DNA of 64,000 nt from Myxococcus xanthus (GCF_900106535.1 NZ_FNOH01000001.1:434001-498000), one strand, 5' to 3'; shown: positions 20,164 through 29,699, counted from the first letter of the stretch. The notes: generated from the letters alone by a model not told the origin. Made by a program: numbers and translations.

Positions 20164-21225
20164 TCAGACTCCCCCGCTACCGCGGAAAGCCGAGGTGAGC
20201 CGGCTCGCCAGGTCGGGCAGGGCGACGACTTCGTGGGCCAGGTTGGCGCCCACCACCACGCCGGGCATGCCGTAGACGACGGAGGACTGCTCGTCCTGGG
20301 CCAGGATGCGGCCTCCGGCGCCGTGGAGTTCGCGCACGCCTTCCAGTCCGTCCTGGCCCATGCCGGTGAGGATGACGGCGAGCGACGCGGGCCCGTAGGC
20401 GCGAGCCACCGAGCGGAACATCCACGTCGCGGACGGCCGGAAGCCATTCACCGGCGCGGCCCGGGAGACCTCCGCCCGGCCTTCGCCTCGCACGCCCAGG
20501 TGGCGATCATCCGGCGCCAGATACACATGCCCGGGGAGCAGGGGCTCGCCATCCTCCGCCACCTTCACGGGCAAGGGCCCCGCGGTGCGCAGCCACTGCG
20601 CCAGGCCCTCGCTGAAGCCAATGGCGATGTGCTGCACCACCAGCAGGGGGACGGGGAAGCTGGCGGGCAGCTCGGACAGGAGGCGGAAGAGCGCCGCGGG
20701 ACCGCCCGTGGAGGCGGCCAGGGCCACCACGCCGGGGCGCGTGGGCGACACGGGCGGCGCGGGCGGGGTGGGCACGGGCGCGGGGGGCGCGGTGCGGTCC
20801 GGCCAGCGGCGCACCACCTTCACCTCGGCCATGGCCTTGAGGGTGTCGCGCAGGCGGCGGCTGTCCGCGTCGAAGTCCGGGGACTCCGGGCCCAGGGGCT
20901 TCTGGAGCACCGCGAGCGCGCCGGCGCGCAGCGCGGCCATGGACGTCTGGATGTCGCGCTCCACCAGGGTGGACACCACCACCACCGGCGTGGGCACCTC
21001 CGTCATGATGCGGCGGGTGGCCTCCAGGCCGTCCATCCGGGGCATCTGGATGTCCATGGTCACCAGGCTGGGCCGCAGGCGCTGGGCCAGCTCCACCGCT
21101 TCCACACCGTCCCTGGCCTCGCCCACCACCGTCAGGGCGGGGTCGGCGCGGACGATTTCCACCAGCAGGCGTCGGGCGGTGGGCGAGTCCTCGGCCACCA
21201 GGATGCGCAACGGGTCGTTCTTCAT
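20164..21225 (-). CDS. cheB: Chemotaxis methylesterase CheB (second cluster)
   Basis: Receptor methylesterase of 353 residues. The receiver (about 6-125) has 'VAEDSPTARR', the phospho-acceptor in 'VTMDIQMPRMDG' and the conserved Lys in 'LQKP'. A Pro-rich linker (about 140-165) leads to the esterase domain with Ser in 'AASTGGPAAL', His in 'VQHIAIG' and Asp in 'LTGMGQDG'. The start overlaps the end of cheA by four bases. It should reset the CHASE3 receptor encoded upstream. Confidence 0.95.
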   Translation of the reverse strand: MKNDPLRILVAEDSPTARRLLVEIVRADPALTVVGEARDGVEAVELAQRLRPSLVTMDIQMPRMDGLEATRRIMTEVPTPVVVVSTLVERDIQTSMAALRAGALAVLQKPLGPESPDFDADSRRLRDTLKAMAEVKVVRRWPDRTAPPAPVPTPPAPPVSPTRPGVVALAASTGGPAALFRLLSELPASFPVPLLVVQHIAIGFSEGLAQWLRTAGPLPVKVAEDGEPLLPGHVYLAPDDRHLGVRGEGRAEVSRAAPVNGFRPSATWMFRSVARAYGPASLAVILTGMGQDGLEGVRELHGAGGRILAQDEQSSVVYGMPGVVVGANLAHEVVALPDLASRLTSAFRGSGGV

Positions 21226-23402
21226 AGCAGTCGTCTCAGCGTCTCCAGCAGGCTCGTCGGGTCGAACGCGCTCTTCACCAGATAGGCACTCGCGCCAGCT
21301 TGCAGGCCGCGCGCCTTGTCCTCTGGCTTGCCACGGGCGGTGACGAGCACCACCGGCAACCGGGAGAAGCGCGGCGAGGCCCGCACCGCCTCGGTGAGGG
21401 CGAAGCCGTCCATGCGCGGCATCTCCACGTCCAGCACCAGCGCGTCCGCGCCGCCCGACTGGAGCCGCTCCCAGGCGTCCGCGCCGTCCACGCAGGCCAC
21501 CACTTCATAGCCCGCGCTCTCCAGGATGCTCTGCTCCAGCGCGCGCGTGGTGGGCGAGTCGTCCGCCAGCACCACTCGCCGCCGCGTCCGCTGGGTGGCG
21601 GGGGCGGGGAAGAGCGAGGCCGCGGGGCGGCCACCCGCCGCGCGGACCAGGGACACGGGGTTGAGCAGAAGCGACAGCCGTCCGTCCGGCAGCACCGCCG
21701 CCGCGGACACGTGCCGGGCCCGGCGCACGCGGTGGCCCAGGGAGCGCACCAGCGCCTCCTGTTCGGCGAGCACTTCATCCACCACCACCACGGCGCGCGC
21801 GCTGCCCGCGGCCAGCACCACCGCGCCCCGGCGCGCGCGAGGCGGGCCGGGCGGCAGCCCCAGCACCTCCGCCAGCGAGGCCAACGGCACCAGCGCGTCA
21901 CCGGAGGCCCACGCGGGGCGGCCCTCCACGTCGCGCACCTCGTCGGGCGCCAGGCGCACCAGCCTCGCCACGCTCTCACTGGCCAGCGCCAGCGTCTGCC
22001 CGCCCGCCGATACCAGCAGCACCCGCAGCGTGCTCAGCGTGAGGGGGACGTCCAGGATGAAGCGGGTGCCCTGGCCTTGCTGGGTCGTCACCTCCACGCT
22101 GCCGCGCAGCCCCTCCACGTGCATGCGCACCACGTCCAGGCCCACGCCACGGCCAGCCACCTGGGTCACCTTCGTCGCGGTGGACAGGCCGGCCAGGAAC
22201 ACCAGCCGCGCGGCCTCCTCGTCACTTTCAGGCACTCGCAGGCCCCGGGCGCGCGCCTGCTCCCGCAGCGCCCCCAGGTCCAGGCCGCGCCCGTCGTCAT
22301 CCACCGTCACCTCGACGCGGCTGCCCTTGAGTCGCGCGGTGAGGAGGAGGCGTCCCTCGGCGGGCTTGCCCAGTCGCTGGCGTTCCTCGGGGCCCTCCAG
22401 GCCGTGCGCCACCGCGTTGCGCACCAGGTGCAGCAGCGGCTCGCGCAGCCCCTGTAGCAGCGAGCGGTCCAGCTCCAATGCGCCGCCATGAATCTCCAGC
22501 CGCACCTGCCGGCCCAGGCTGCGCGCCACGTCGCGCGCGGCGCGCTCCAGGCCCTCGCAGCCTTCCTCGAAGGACAGGGTGCGCGCGCGGCGGACCTCGT
22601 CGTCCAGGCCCGTGGCCACGCCGCCCAGTGTCCGGCGGTCCGCCGCCAGCTCCAGCGTCACCCGCGCCAGCTCCGTCTCCGCGCGCAGCAGCGCCTGTTC
22701 GCCGGGCGTGCCGAGCACCGCCTCGCGGGCCTGCGCCAGCGCCTCTCGCACCGACTCCAGCGCGTCCGCGCGGCCTTCCAGCCGGAGCGTCGCCACGCGC
22801 AGCTCACCGCTGCGTGCCAGCAGCGCGTCCAGCTTCTGCGCGGAGACGCGCACGGGCAGCGCTTCGGCTCCGGCAGACGCGCCGCCGCTTGGATGCGGCT
22901 CCACGCTGGCCGCGGCGGCGGGGGGGGACGGCACCGCGTCCGTCAGCATGGGCGGAGGCGACGGTGGCGGCGCGGCGCTCGTGGGTGCGGGCGCGCCGGC
23001 CCGGCGTCCGGCGGCGCGCTCCAACTGGGGCAGCAGGCTCTCCAGGGGCGAGCCCGCCAGGTCCTCCCGCGCGGCCAGGCGCCGGCCCGCGTCGTCGAGC
23101 GCGTCCACGGTGGTGAAGCACAGCTCGTACACGTCGGGCGTGCCGGCGCCCGCGTCCCGCACCTGCTCCAGCAACTCCTCCATGCGGTGGCAGGCCGTCT
23201 CCACCCGCGTGGCGCTGGCCGCGCGCGCCGCACCCTTCACGCTGTGCAGCGTGCGCAGCAGGGACGCCACGAGCTCCGCCATGCGCGCGGGCGCGGTCTC
23301 TCGTTCCAGGGCCAGCAGCTCGCGGTTGAGCGAGACGACGTGGCCCTCGAGCTCCTCGAGGAACGTGGCCAGCAGCGCTTGGGCCAACCGGTCGCGGTCC
23401 AT
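21222..23402 (-). CDS. cheA: Hybrid CheA histidine kinase with C-terminal receiver
   Basis: Chemosensory kinase of 726 residues. Hpt domain 1-110 carries His53 in 'LHSVKGAARA'. A Pro/Ala/Ser-rich linker (about 130-175) precedes the dimerisation helices. The ATPase domain has 'HLVRNAVAHGL', 'DDDGRGLD' and 'GRGVGLDVV'. A CheW-like domain (about 455-580) follows. The C-terminal receiver (about 605-726) has 'VLADDSPTTR', an Asp in 'LVLDVEMPRMDG' and a Lys in 'YLVKSAF'. A fused receiver and absence of a free CheY in this operon suggest a phosphate sink or a direct output. ATG 23402 shares one base with the receptor stop codon. Confidence 0.95.
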   Translation of the reverse strand: MDRDRLAQALLATFLEELEGHVVSLNRELLALERETAPARMAELVASLLRTLHSVKGAARAASATRVETACHRMEELLEQVRDAGAGTPDVYELCFTTVDALDDAGRRLAAREDLAGSPLESLLPQLERAAGRRAGAPAPTSAAPPPSPPPMLTDAVPSPPAAAASVEPHPSGGASAGAEALPVRVSAQKLDALLARSGELRVATLRLEGRADALESVREALAQAREAVLGTPGEQALLRAETELARVTLELAADRRTLGGVATGLDDEVRRARTLSFEEGCEGLERAARDVARSLGRQVRLEIHGGALELDRSLLQGLREPLLHLVRNAVAHGLEGPEERQRLGKPAEGRLLLTARLKGSRVEVTVDDDGRGLDLGALREQARARGLRVPESDEEAARLVFLAGLSTATKVTQVAGRGVGLDVVRMHVEGLRGSVEVTTQQGQGTRFILDVPLTLSTLRVLLVSAGGQTLALASESVARLVRLAPDEVRDVEGRPAWASGDALVPLASLAEVLGLPPGPPRARRGAVVLAAGSARAVVVVDEVLAEQEALVRSLGHRVRRARHVSAAAVLPDGRLSLLLNPVSLVRAAGGRPAASLFPAPATQRTRRRVVLADDSPTTRALEQSILESAGYEVVACVDGADAWERLQSGGADALVLDVEMPRMDGFALTEAVRASPRFSRLPVVLVTARGKPEDKARGLQAGASAYLVKSAFDPTSLLETLRRLL

Positions 23403-25045
23403 CAGCGCCCGTACTCTCCGAGCAGCCCCTTGAGCTTCTGGCCCATGCCGTTGAGGTCCTGCATGGCGCGTTCGGTCTGCCGCGATGAGATGAGGGCCTG
23501 CTGCGTGGCCTGATTCACGTCATGCATGGCCTGACGAATCTGGCCGATGCCGGTGGCCTGCTGGTTGGCGGAGGCGGCAATCTGCGCCGCCGTCAGCGAG
23601 GCCTGGGCCAGCAGGTCCGACAGCGTCTGGATGTTGGCGCCCGCCTCGGACACCACGCGGGTGGCGGTGGCCACGCTCTTGGTGCCTTCCTCGGTGGTCA
23701 TCACCGCGCCGTGGGTGGCCTTCTGGATTTGCCCCAGAATCTGGCGCACCTGGCCGGTGGCCTTCTTGGACTGGTCCGCCAGGGCCTTCACCTCGGAGGC
23801 CACCACCGCGAAGCCGCGGCCGTGCTCGCCGGCGCGGCTGGCTTCGATGGAGGCATTGAGCGCCAGCATGTGCGTCTGCTCGGAGATGTCGTTGACGGTG
23901 GTGATGATGTCGCCAATGGCCTGGGCCTGCTCGGCCAGGGCGAGGATGCGCGAGGCGATGGACTCCACCTGCTCACGCACCGCGCCCATGGCGCCCACGG
24001 CCTCCTCCACGGCGCGGCGGCCGCTGCGGCCCACGTCCTCGGCGTGGCGGGCGGAGTCGCTCACCGCGCGGGCGCGGCCCGCGGCCTCCTCGGACGTCTT
24101 GGTGATTTCCTCGATGGTGCTCACCGTCTCCGTCACCGCGCTGCCCTGCTCCTGGGCGCCGGCCACCTGCTCGGTGGTGCTGGAGAGGATTTCCGCGCTG
24201 GCGCCTGCGAGCTGGTTGACGAACTCCGCCACGGTGCGGAGCGTGTGCTCGCGCTGCTCGGATTCCTTCTCCAACTGGACCTCGTTCTGCTGGCGCTTCT
24301 CCGCCATGTCGTTGAACGCGCGCGCCAGTTGGGCCGTCTCGTCCTGGCCCTTCACGTCGATGCGGTGCTCCAGCTTCCCGCGCCCCAGTTGTTCGGCGCC
24401 CACCATGAGCGCGCGCAGCGGCGTGGTGATGCCGCGGGTGATGATGTAGCTGCCTCCGCCGACGATGACCACGCCCAGCAGCGTGCCGATGCCCAGCACC
24501 CAGAGGATGCGCTGGGCCATGTCCCGGGCGGCGGTGGCGTGCTCGTCCCAGCGCTCCTGCTCCGCCACCAGCATCTCGTCGATGATCTGCTTGACCTGGA
24601 GCATGACCTCCCGGCCCTGGCCGGCCTGGATGAACTTCGCTCCAGCTTCCAGGCCCTCCTGGCGGCGCAGGCGGATGCCTTCCTCCAGCCGGTTCACCCG
24701 CTGGGTGACGATGGGCTCCAGCCGGTTCAGGCGCGCCCGCTGGTTGGGGTGGTCCGCCATGGCGTCGCGCAGGCGGGACAGGTCATTCTGGAGCGCCACC
24801 GCCGCTTCCCGGTAGGGCACCAGGTAGGACTCATCCCCCGTGAGGATGAAGCCACGCTGGCCGGACTCGGCGTCCATCAGCAGCGCGCGGACCTCGCGGA
24901 TGATGCGGAAGTTCTCATGGGCTGTCAGCAGGCCCGCCGTGCTCGTCGTGAGCTGATTGGCGCCCTGGAAGGACACACCCGCCACGATGAGCAACATCAG
25001 TAGCGACAGTCCGAATCCGAGTGCGATGCGGTTCCCGATGCTCAT
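23402..25045 (-). CDS. Transmembrane chemoreceptor with CHASE3 sensor domain
   Basis: Receptor of 547 residues. TM1 lies at about 8-30. A CHASE3-type four-helix periplasmic domain (about 35-175) has '[15 protein letters not shown]'. TM2 is at about 183-205, then a HAMP domain to about 260. The cytoplasmic signalling hairpin has its tip at '[15 protein letters not shown]' and '[19 protein letters not shown]'. It is the only receptor in this operon and so the presumed input to the hybrid CheA. CHASE3 domains are usually small-molecule or redox/stress sensors; the ligand is unknown. Confidence 0.94.
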   Translation of the reverse strand: MSIGNRIALGFGLSLLMLLIVAGVSFQGANQLTTSTAGLLTAHENFRIIREVRALLMDAESGQRGFILTGDESYLVPYREAAVALQNDLSRLRDAMADHPNQRARLNRLEPIVTQRVNRLEEGIRLRRQEGLEAGAKFIQAGQGREVMLQVKQIIDEMLVAEQERWDEHATAARDMAQRILWVLGIGTLLGVVIVGGGSYIITRGITTPLRALMVGAEQLGRGKLEHRIDVKGQDETAQLARAFNDMAEKRQQNEVQLEKESEQREHTLRTVAEFVNQLAGASAEILSSTTEQVAGAQEQGSAVTETVSTIEEITKTSEEAAGRARAVSDSARHAEDVGRSGRRAVEEAVGAMGAVREQVESIASRILALAEQAQAIGDIITTVNDISEQTHMLALNASIEASRAGEHGRGFAVVASEVKALADQSKKATGQVRQILGQIQKATHGAVMTTEEGTKSVATATRVVSEAGANIQTLSDLLAQASLTAAQIAASANQQATGIGQIRQAMHDVNQATQQALISSRQTERAMQDLNGMGQKLKGLLGEYGR

Positions 25046-25644
25046 GCTGCTCCTTCGCCGGACATATCGAACATGAGGCGACTGTCACCCAGCAGCGCCT
25101 CTCCCTCCAGTACCAGGGTGCCTTCCCTGTCGGCCGCGGACACGAGGTGTCCGGCGTCGTCGTTCAGGGAGGTGGGCGGCGCCAGCAGCTCACTGCCCGC
25201 CAGCACGGTGACTTCCTCCACTTCCTCGGTGCGCACGCCCAGCTCCGCCCGTCCCACGCCCACCACGAGCACCGGGCCCGCGGCGTCCGAAGGCGCGCGT
25301 CCGAAGAGCGGCGCCAGCTCCACCACGGGAAGCACTTCGCCATGCATCAGGGTGAGGCCGCGCAGCGCGGGGGGCGCGCCCGGCAGCGTCACCAACTCCG
25401 GCGCGCGAACCACCTCCAGCACGAAGCGGGACTCCAGGGCATAGCGCTGGCCGGCGGCCTTGAAGCGGACCACCTCGCGCAAGGTGCCGGGGTCGACCTG
25501 GGGACGGGGCTCGCGCGAGAGTGCCCGGGCGCGGGCCTCCAGCAGCGCCGTGGCCTCCTCGGGCGACAAGGTGCCCTGTTCCTTCACCAGGTCGGCCAGC
25601 CGCGCCAGCCTCGCGCGCGTGGCTTCCCAGTCGACGTCCGGCAT
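25042..25644 (-). CDS. cheW: CheW-like adaptor with N-terminal extension
   Basis: Protein of 200 residues. Residues 1-50 are a charged helical extension, and residues about 55-190 are a CheW domain ('[18 protein letters not shown]', '[17 protein letters not shown]'). The start overlaps the CheR-TPR stop by one base and the end overlaps the receptor start by four bases. It is the second of two CheW-type proteins in this operon; the extension may set it apart in array assembly. Confidence 0.9.
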   Translation of the reverse strand: MPDVDWEATRARLARLADLVKEQGTLSPEEATALLEARARALSREPRPQVDPGTLREVVRFKAAGQRYALESRFVLEVVRAPELVTLPGAPPALRGLTLMHGEVLPVVELAPLFGRAPSDAAGPVLVVGVGRAELGVRTEEVEEVTVLAGSELLAPPTSLNDDAGHLVSAADREGTLVLEGEALLGDSRLMFDMSGEGAA

Positions 25645-27353
25645 CAGCTCAGCTCCTCACCGGCAGCCAGGGCTGCCTCCATGCGTGACCGCTCTCCGCG
25701 CGCCACCTCCGCCAGTCTGCTGGCGTTCTCGCCGTCCGCGTGGGGCACGGGCGCGTCCGGAGGCAGGGCGTTGCACAGTTGCTCCGCCTCGCGCCAGGCC
25801 TTCAGGGCACCGGACGTGTCGCCGTGCCTCCGTAGCACGCGCCCGAGGATGAGCCACGCCACGACGAGTGTGGGCTCCAGGTACAGCGCCTGCCGGACAG
25901 CGCGCTCCGCGTCCGCCGCGCGCCCCTGGCCCAGCAGCAGCAGGGACTCCAGGTAGCGCAGCCCCGCCACCAAGGGGTGCCGGGTGGCCGCTTCGGTGCA
26001 GGCATAGACGGCGGCGGCGGCGTCCAGGTTCGCCAGCGCGCGCACCGCGAGGGCGGCGGTGTCCGCGTCTGAGTCCAATGCTCCCAAGTGCTGGGCCGCC
26101 TCGCGCCAGTGGCCCCGCGCCAGGGCCTGCCGGGCCGCGTGCATGGCCGCCGCGCTGGGGGCGTGTGTCGGTGTCTCGGCCCTGGGGAGGGCGCCGCTTC
26201 GCGAGGCGGGGGCACCGGTGCCCGCTGTGTTCCCGAGGACGGACCCCGCGCTGGCCTGGGGCTGGCCCGCCGCGCGCGTTCCTTCCGCCTGGGCGGAGGT
26301 CCCGCCCGCGCCGGGGGGACTCCAGGCGGGTGTCGTCGTTCTGGCTGCGGAGCCGCCTGGATGGCTCGGAGCGGATGCGCCCGGGAGCGCGGTCCGCGTG
26401 GAGGATTCGGAGCCGGAGGGCAGGCCCGGCGCGGTGGTGCCCAGGGACGTGGTGCCCGTCGCGGTACCGGGTACGCCGGTGGAGGACGGGCTCCACGCGG
26501 CCGGAACGGGCAGGGAGAGGGTGGCTCCGGGCAGGGGCCGGCGGTACAGCACGCCCCATTCGGTGAGGATGGACTCCAGCGGCGCCAGCCCACCGAGCGG
26601 CGGGTCCGACGGGCCGGTGAAGAGGTAGCCGCCCTCATCCAGCGCGTCATGGAGCCGGCGCGCGACGGCTTCGATGGTGGGCCGGTTGAAATAGATGAGG
26701 ACGTTGCGGCAGAAGATGACGTCCAGCTTCCAGATGCCGCTGTCCGCCGACGGCCAGGTGTCGAGCGCGAGGTTGAGGTAGCTGAAGCGCACGCGCTTCC
26801 GCACCTCGGGTGACAGCACGTACCGGCGTCCCTCGGCGCGCAGGTGGGCGCGCATCCGGTCCGCCCAGCCGCCGCGCAGGGACCAGTCGCCGTAGTGGGC
26901 CTTCCGGGCCCGGGCGAGCGCGCCGCGCGACACGTCCGTGGCGTGCACGGCCATGTGCTCGTCCCAGCCTTCGCCCAGCAGCAGCGCGGCGATGGAGTAG
27001 GGCTCCTCGCCGGACGAACACGCGGCGCTCCACATCCGCGCGGTGTGGTCCGGGCCATGGCGCTCGCGCAGCTCCGGGAGCACGACGCTCCGCAGGTGTT
27101 CGAAGTGCTCGGGCGTGCGGAAGAAATACGTCTCCCCGACGGTGAGCTCGATGAGCAGGTCATCCAGCGCGGAGGGCTCTTCCGCGAGCCGCACGCGGTA
27201 GGCGTCGAAGTCCTTCAGCCCGGCCCGCTCCATGGCGCGGGCGATGCCTTCCTCGGCGGACGCGGGGCAACTGGGCGGCACCAGCCCGGCGCGCTCTTCC
27301 ACGAGCGCGAGCACCGCCGCATAACCCGGGTGGCTCCAGGGGCCCCAATTCAC
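25644..27353 (-). CDS. cheR: CheR methyltransferase with C-terminal TPR-like region
   Basis: Chemoreceptor methyltransferase of 569 residues. Residues 1-280 are a full CheR domain with 'GETYFFRTPEHFEHL', 'MWSAACSSGEEPYSIA' and 'LDVIFCRNVLIYFNRP'. Residues about 285-390 are a low-complexity linker rich in Ser, Thr, Pro and Gly. Residues about 395-540 are TPR-like helical repeats ('YLESLLLLGQGRAADAERAV'). A CheR-TPR layout is also known from FrzF of the Myxococcus Frz pathway, where the TPR part affects substrate choice. It overlaps the first cheW by four bases. Confidence 0.93.
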   Translation of the reverse strand: MNWGPWSHPGYAAVLALVEERAGLVPPSCPASAEEGIARAMERAGLKDFDAYRVRLAEEPSALDDLLIELTVGETYFFRTPEHFEHLRSVVLPELRERHGPDHTARMWSAACSSGEEPYSIAALLLGEGWDEHMAVHATDVSRGALARARKAHYGDWSLRGGWADRMRAHLRAEGRRYVLSPEVRKRVRFSYLNLALDTWPSADSGIWKLDVIFCRNVLIYFNRPTIEAVARRLHDALDEGGYLFTGPSDPPLGGLAPLESILTEWGVLYRRPLPGATLSLPVPAAWSPSSTGVPGTATGTTSLGTTAPGLPSGSESSTRTALPGASAPSHPGGSAARTTTPAWSPPGAGGTSAQAEGTRAAGQPQASAGSVLGNTAGTGAPASRSGALPRAETPTHAPSAAAMHAARQALARGHWREAAQHLGALDSDADTAALAVRALANLDAAAAVYACTEAATRHPLVAGLRYLESLLLLGQGRAADAERAVRQALYLEPTLVVAWLILGRVLRRHGDTSGALKAWREAEQLCNALPPDAPVPHADGENASRLAEVARGERSRMEAALAAGEELS

Positions 27354-27841
27354 GCGGGCTCCGGCTCCTGCGGCGCGGCCAGGGCGGCATCCAGCTCCAG
27401 GGCCTCGGCCTCGGACAGGAAGGTGCGCAGGTCATGGACCAGGACGAGCCCGTCCTTCAGCTTCACGGCGCCCGCCACATAGCCCACGCCCGGAAGCTGG
27501 CGCGGCGTGGCGTCCCACTCATCCGGTGTGAGGACGCGCAGGCCCTCGGCCCGGTCCACGCGCAGCACGACGCAGCGGTCGCCCGCGGAGGCCACGATGA
27601 AGTGATCCATGGGGGACAGCGGGCGGGGCGGGTGGCGGAAGCGCAGGCGCAGGTCCAGCACCGGCAGCAGCTCCCCCCGAAGGTCCAGCAGGCCCTCCAC
27701 CACGGCGGGCGCGCGAGGGAGCGGCGTCAGGCGCGCAGCGCGTACCAACTCGCGCACGTCGGGTGCGGGCAGTCCGTAGCGCTGGCCGTTCAGGGTGAAC
27801 AGCAGCACCTCCGTGGGTGCGGGGGTCATGTCCTGGGACAT
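27350..27841 (-). CDS. cheW: CheW-like adaptor, first gene of second che operon
   Basis: Adaptor of about 163 residues with one CheW domain: 'VLLFTLNGQRYGLPAPDV', 'GLLDLRGELLPVLDLRLRF' and 'GAVKLKDGLVLVHDLRTF'. The tail after the domain is Glu/Ala-rich. Starts at 27841 (MSQDM) or 27829 (MTPAP) are both possible and neither has a clear ribosome site. It opens the - strand operon that continues through CheR-TPR, CheW, receptor, CheA and CheB. The order resembles my recollection of the Myxococcus che6 locus, which lies next to che7. Confidence 0.9.
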   Translation of the reverse strand: MSQDMTPAPTEVLLFTLNGQRYGLPAPDVRELVRAARLTPLPRAPAVVEGLLDLRGELLPVLDLRLRFRHPPRPLSPMDHFIVASAGDRCVVLRVDRAEGLRVLTPDEWDATPRQLPGVGYVAGAVKLKDGLVLVHDLRTFLSEAEALELDAALAAPQEPEPA

Positions 27842-28128
27842 AAGACGTGGGCGTGGCCACTGTCGAACATTGATGTCGGCCCGCGGTCGCGGTGTCCACC
27901 AGTCCTCAGTGGAGGCAGGAGGAGGGGCCCATGGTTCGGGGGGAACACGACAGGTGCTCGCTGTGCCCCTGCCTGGACGGAGGCTCCCGCGTGCGGGTGG
28001 GGGCTGGGAGAACGGTCGCTCATTCTCCCAGGAGACGAGCGACGGCTTCGCGCCCGCGTCCGTCGACTTGCACTCCCCAGTCCGGGCCGAAAGACGTCGG
28101 CCACGGCCGCCCACGGGCGGGTGCCCTG

Positions 28129-28287
28129 GGCGGCCGTGGCCAGCACGAAGAGGATGCCGCGTAGCGCCGCCCGGTCATCCGTCCAAGGCCGACCGCCCTT
28201 GCGATGTGGAAGCCTGCGCGGAAGCAGGGGCGCCATCCGCTCCCATGGCTCATCCGGACATCATGGATGAGCTGCTGGTGTTGTCAT
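28129..28287 (-). pseudogene. IS5-type transposase N-terminal remnant
   Basis: On the - strand, ATG 28287 starts a frame stopped after eight codons by TGA (28261-28263). Reading on in the same frame gives 'DEPWERMAPLLP', then 'RKGGRPWTDDRAALRGILF'. This is the conserved start of IS5-family transposases (DUF4096: xLxDExWxxIxPLLP...GGRPxxDDRxALxGILFVL). Similarity fades after about 28129 and no DDE domain follows. I read it as a dead insertion-sequence fragment upstream of the second che operon. The remaining 290 bp between it and the cheW start show no gene I can support. Confidence 0.6.
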
Positions 28288-28334
28288 GAAACTGAAATGG
28301 AGTTCCCGTCATGAGCTCGCAGGGAGCCCAGGCT

Positions 28335-28922
28335 TCACTTGTAGTCGGCCCACTGTCTGTCATTCGGCGACGTGTTGGTCGAGCGCGTGAACGTCGCGCT
28401 CTTCCCCACCGCCTCCGAATAGCCAATGGTCCGGTCCAGCGTGCAGCGAAGCGCGTCGTTGCCGTTCACCATAAGGCCTTGGCAGGTCATCAGGTCGCCG
28501 AGCTTCAACGAGCCTCCACTGACACTCCAGGTGCCAGTGCGTTTGAACATGCGGGAGGTAGGAATCTCGGCGCTGTAGCCATTCGAACGCACGGTCCCCG
28601 CGCCCTCGGCGTAGTAGAGGATGAAGCTCTTGTCCTGCTTCAGATAGGCGGTCGCGGCGAACAGGTTGATGCCATCCTGCTGGGCGGGGAACGCAGCCGC
28701 GCCACCCGGGGCGCCAGCGTATTTCTCATAGGCGAACTGTGCGTAGTACTCGCTCGCGGGCCTGCCATTCACAATCGTCTCCGTGACAGGCCCCTCCTCT
28801 CCATTTCCATCTCCATCTCCGTTCGGATTGGACGGCTCCGAGTCACCTCCACAAGCAACGAGAAGCGCCCCGAGGGAGAGTCCAGCAAGCGCGCACGGCC
28901 AACGAATGAACGACGTATTCAC
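28335..28922 (-). CDS. Predicted lipoprotein, unknown function
   Basis: Protein of 195 residues. The GTG start at 28922 is chosen because AAAGGA lies eight bases upstream and a normal signal sequence follows; no ATG fits. The lipobox is 'LLVAC' with the lipidated Cys at residue 24. A Gly/Asp/Asn-rich spacer (about 25-45) is followed by a small, probably beta-rich domain ('GTWSVSGGSLKLGDLMTCQG') of lipocalin-like size. I do not recognise a family. Base composition is somewhat less GC-rich than its neighbours, and it lies among insertion-sequence fragments, so it may have been acquired. Confidence 0.8.
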   Translation of the reverse strand: MNTSFIRWPCALAGLSLGALLVACGGDSEPSNPNGDGDGNGEEGPVTETIVNGRPASEYYAQFAYEKYAGAPGGAAAFPAQQDGINLFAATAYLKQDKSFILYYAEGAGTVRSNGYSAEIPTSRMFKRTGTWSVSGGSLKLGDLMTCQGLMVNGNDALRCTLDRTIGYSEAVGKSATFTRSTNTSPNDRQWADYK

Positions 28923-29118
28923 AGGATGAGTCCTTTGATTCGAGGATTTGCTCTCGCGAGCTGCGGCCCTGAACTCGCGGCCCCAACAGCGCGAAAATGC
29001 CGACGAGCACCCGCGAGCGCCGTCAGCCCCCCTGGGACCGCGCATACAGTGAGTTAATTCACGCGATACTCACCACTTGGATGATTTCACACTTTGAGAA
29101 TCTGGAAGGGGAGGCGAC

Positions 29119-29280
29119 TACCGCACGCGCTCGATGCGGTGTTTTGCGCCCCTTGATGCACTCCTCTCTCAATCGCTGAAGGGCCATCTTCGCGACGCGC
29201 TTGGAGACCGCGACGAAGGCGTGGTGGTCGTGGAACTCGATCTTGCCCACGTCCGACGCGGCCAGCCCATCCGCCTCGCC
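29119..29280 (-). pseudogene. Fragment of DbpA-type DEAD-box helicase C-terminal domain
   Basis: The - strand reads 'DGLAASDVGKIEFHDHHAF', 'VAVSKRVAKMALQRL' and 'CIKGRKTPHRAR'. This matches the RNA-recognition domain at the end of DbpA-type DEAD-box helicases, where the pattern is GLxxxDIGKI...YVAV...A...L....IKGRxxRVR. Upstream sequence (above 29280) no longer fits the family and the helicase core is absent. It is an isolated domain remnant rather than a working gene. Confidence 0.5.
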
Positions 29281-29283
29281 CGG

Positions 29284-29388
29284 ACTGCTCTTGAGGCGGC
29301 GCTCCCCTACGTCCGCGCCTTCCGGCTGCCGAAGTACACCTCCGAGACGCTCACCTGGATTGAGAACCTCTGGGACCACCTATTAGAC
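29284..29388 (+). pseudogene. Possible IS630-type transposase C-terminal remnant
   Basis: The + strand reads 'RAFRLPKYTSETLTWIENLW' followed by 'DHLLD'. It resembles the DDE-terminal signature of IS630/Tc1-type transposases (LPxYSxExNPIExLWxxLK) with a one-residue irregularity. It starts where the helicase-like fragment on the other strand stops, which suggests an insertion junction near 29282. The evidence is only this short motif. Confidence 0.35.
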
Positions 29389-29540
29389 AGCTCATTTGAT
29401 CGAAATGCCGTGCTTGGTATGAATGGTGAAACACATACATGCTCCAGGGGCTGCATGATTGGCGTCATGAGCTAAGGGGCTGAAGAGCGTCGTCACGCGG
29501 TCGGCGCAGCGGAGGGGTTGCGAGAGGCCGTGAGAGCGGC

Positions 29541-29666
29541 GACTCCCCGGAGGGGTATTCGAAGACAGTCACCATCAACGGGCATCCCGTCGCCATCGCC
29601 GGCGCCCGCTTCGGCAGCAAGGGGGACACGGCCAGCAATGGGACGGGCCGTGGCTTCCTCCCCAGC
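29541..29666 (+). pseudogene. PAAR-like (DUF4150) domain fragment
   Basis: Reads 'DSPEGYSKTVTINGHPVAI', 'AGARFGSKGDTASNGTG' and 'RGFLPS', the pattern of the PAAR-like DUF4150 domain (SKTVxINGxPVxxxxSxFxxSxGDExxxxGGxxS). In other bacteria that domain is found on type VI secretion spikes and polymorphic toxins. The frame is open from 29484 and runs without a stop into the downstream XRE gene, but I see no plausible start codon. No toxin or secretion gene is adjacent, so it appears to be a truncated remnant. Confidence 0.5.
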
Positions 29667-29699
29667 CACCCCCTCCGGATGCGCTACGTTCTCCCGCGT

